Shown here: piece by piece, positions 62,724-64,000 of the stretch
Numbering within the stretch: position 1 is the first letter of the stretch
Layout of the letters: the number at the start of each line of letters is the position of its first letter
From: Pseudoramibacter sp.
Lineage (GTDB): Bacteria > Bacillota > Clostridia > Eubacteriales > Eubacteriaceae
Direction of reading: 5' to 3'
DNA: 64,000 nt
NCBI RefSeq assembly: GCF_022484225.1
Contig: NZ_JAKVLT010000001.1
Span: 1,302,001 to 1,366,000 of the forward strand
Translations under genes and position numbers: made by a program
The notes under the pieces: generated by a model
Database searches by the model: none
What the model saw: the letters and a program-made list of their open reading frames with translations, nothing else
Told to the model about the DNA's origin: nothing

Positions 62724-64000
62724 ATGGAATTTCAACCGTGGACAGTTGAAGAAGTGGCACAAATTACAGGCGGAACAATGGCATCGGGTGACGGCGGACA
62801 AGCTGTTTCCGGCGTTGTGATCGACAGCCGGATTGTCAAACAGGGAAATCTGTACGTGCCTATTATCGGTGAAAAAAATGATGGCCATCGTTTTATTCCG
62901 GCCGCCTGCGAAAACGGAGCAGCTGCTTATTTATGTGACACCGCACACTGCGACCAATATCACATTCAGGGCGCTGTGAAAATTGTCGTGCCGTCGACGA
63001 TGGAGGCTCTGCGCAAACTTGCGGCGGCGAACCGGGCGAGATATCAAATCCCGGTTGTGGCTGTGACAGGATCAGCCGGCAAAACGACGACGAAAGATTT
63101 GATCGCTTCTGTGCTGAGTGTGAAAAAGAGGGTCATGAAAACCCAGGGGAATTTTAACAATGAGATTGGCGTTCCTTTGACGCTGTTTCAGTTGACGCCG
63201 GAACACGAGGCCGCCGTTGTTGAAATGGGCATGAATCATCTTGGGGAAATTCACCGCTCTATCTTTGAAGTTAAGCCCCATATCGGGGTGATTACCAACA
63301 TCGGTTCAGCCCACTTAGAAAATTTAGGCACAAAGGACAACACCCTGCGGGCTAAAAAAGAAATTCTGGAAACGATGGATGCCCAGGACATTGCGTTGGT
63401 TAATGGAGACGATCCGTATTTGAGAAAAGTTGTGCCGTCCCCCTATCAGGTGATGCGGATTGGCATTCATCAGGACGATGTGGATTTCAAGGCTCAGCAC
63501 ATTGTTCAAACTGCAGACGGGGTAAGTTTTGAAGTCTTCGGCGAAAAATATCATTTTAAGTATCCGGGAGAACACAACGTTTACAATTGCTTAATGGCCA
63601 TTGGCGTCGGTTTGATATTTGATTATTCGCCTTCGGAAATTCAGGAGGGGCTTGACCGCTTTGTACCCAGCGGAAACCGCATGAAGAAAATCCAAATTGA
63701 CGGCAGGAAACTCATCGACGATTCGTACAATGCGAATCCGGAATCGGTCAAGGCAGCCCTCAACACGGTTTCGGCTCAGGCAGAAGGCCGTGTCATTGCA
63801 GTGCTGGGCGATATGCTTGAAATTGGGAAAGACAGTTCGGAAAAACATCGCGAAACTGGCGCTTATGCAGCGGAAAAGACCGCAGTGTTAATTGCGGTGG
63901 GCCCGCTTTCTGAAGCCATGGCTGACGGCGCAAAGGGCAAGGGCATCGAAGTGCATCACGTCGATGATGCAGATGCCGCAGCCGGACTCATTAAAGAAAT
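62724..64000 (+). CDS. murF: UDP-MurNAc-tripeptide:D-Ala-D-Ala ligase MurF, 5' part
   Basis: MurF adds D-alanyl-D-alanine to the UDP-MurNAc tripeptide, finishing the cytoplasmic peptidoglycan precursor. The frame is open from ATG 62724 (AAGGAG site 7 nt upstream) to the window edge, 425 codons, so only the C-terminal end is missing. Visible parts are the N-terminal domain (VSGVVIDSRIVKQGNLYVPIIGEKNDGH), the ATP loop VTGSAGKTTTKDLI, the NFNNEIGVPLTLF segment, EMGMNHLGEI, and LIDDSYNANPESVKAAL. It follows the PASTA PBP by 16 bp. Confidence 0.96.
   Translation, partial: MEFQPWTVEEVAQITGGTMASGDGGQAVSGVVIDSRIVKQGNLYVPIIGEKNDGHRFIPAACENGAAAYLCDTAHCDQYHIQGAVKIVVPSTMEALRKLAAANRARYQIPVVAVTGSAGKTTTKDLIASVLSVKKRVMKTQGNFNNEIGVPLTLFQLTPEHEAAVVEMGMNHLGEIHRSIFEVKPHIGVITNIGSAHLENLGTKDNTLRAKKEILETMDAQDIALVNGDDPYLRKVVPSPYQVMRIGIHQDDVDFKAQHIVQTADGVSFEVFGEKYHFKYPGEHNVYNCLMAIGVGLIFDYSPSEIQEGLDRFVPSGNRMKKIQIDGRKLIDDSYNANPESVKAALNTVSAQAEGRVIAVLGDMLEIGKDSSEKHRETGAYAAEKTAVLIAVGPLSEAMADGAKGKGIEVHHVDDADAAAGLIKE

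Overview
The window is a gene-dense stretch of a bacterial chromosome, most likely from an anaerobic Clostridia species near the Eubacteriaceae (Eubacterium, Pseudoramibacter and Acetobacterium relatives). This is inferred from the combination of [FeFe]-hydrogenase maturases (hydF, hydE), the methyl-branch folate genes (fhs, folD, fchA), a RACo-like corrinoid activator, the Clostridia hallmark pair scfA-scfB (SCIFF peptide and radical SAM maturase), murT-gatD, recU, and FMN riboswitch control of riboflavin synthesis. I saw no transposase, integrase, prophage or CRISPR array. Base composition looks even and near one half GC (not computed).

Layout: 1-3.5 kb hydF (cut by the window edge), hydE, a Nudix hydrolase and a ThpR-KptA RNA-end enzyme fusion. 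3.5-7.4 kb promoter, FMN riboswitch, attenuator and ribD-ribE-ribBA-ribH. 7.4-8.3 kb purC. 8.4-13.5 kb threonine and aspartate-family genes, thrC-thrB divergent from hom-lysC. 13.5-18 kb thyX, a YgjP-like metalloprotease, then a leftward operon fba-like, rluD-like, recU, luxS. 18-19.7 kb tRNA-Thr, dut and a HIRAN protein. 19.7-23.6 kb a catabolic set (hydroxyacid dehydrogenase, four-carbon acid-sugar kinase, cyclase-family hydrolase) with a facing GntR regulator. 23.8-26.7 kb a FecBCD-type importer. 27-31 kb Y-family polymerase, murT-gatD, methyltransferase. 31.2-31.7 kb five tRNA genes (Val, Asp, Phe, Gly, Cys). 31.7-37.6 kb ruvA-ruvB-queA-tgt-yajC-scfA-scfB. 37.6-37.9 kb a strongly promoted structured non-coding RNA, then an HD hydrolase. 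38.4-43.6 kb LysR regulator, heterodimeric ABC exporter, ECF S component. 43.6-51.8 kb leftward genes: RACo-like protein, metal P-type ATPase with a small partner, membrane pyrophosphatase, glycyl-tRNA synthetase. 52-54.7 kb Na/Pi transporter and P1 peptidase. 54.8-58.8 kb fhs-folD-fchA-larB. 58.9-64 kb the start of the division/cell-wall cluster: rsmH, ftsL-like, PASTA penicillin-binding protein, murF (cut by the window edge).

The most notable points are: (i) a class II aldolase whose metal-site residues are replaced at three positions; (ii) a FolD whose catalytic lysine position is alanine, next to a separate cyclohydrolase FchA; (iii) a roughly 230-nt structured RNA with a consensus promoter, a long terminal helix and its own terminator; (iv) the ThpR-KptA fusion; (v) a CsoR-like palindrome over the promoter of a metal ATPase with an unusual SCA membrane motif; (vi) three genes with a -10 box 6-7 nt ahead of the ATG and no Shine-Dalgarno, suggesting leaderless mRNAs; and (vii) a four-carbon sugar-acid cluster with a cyclase-family hydrolase where an aldolase or decarboxylase is usually found.
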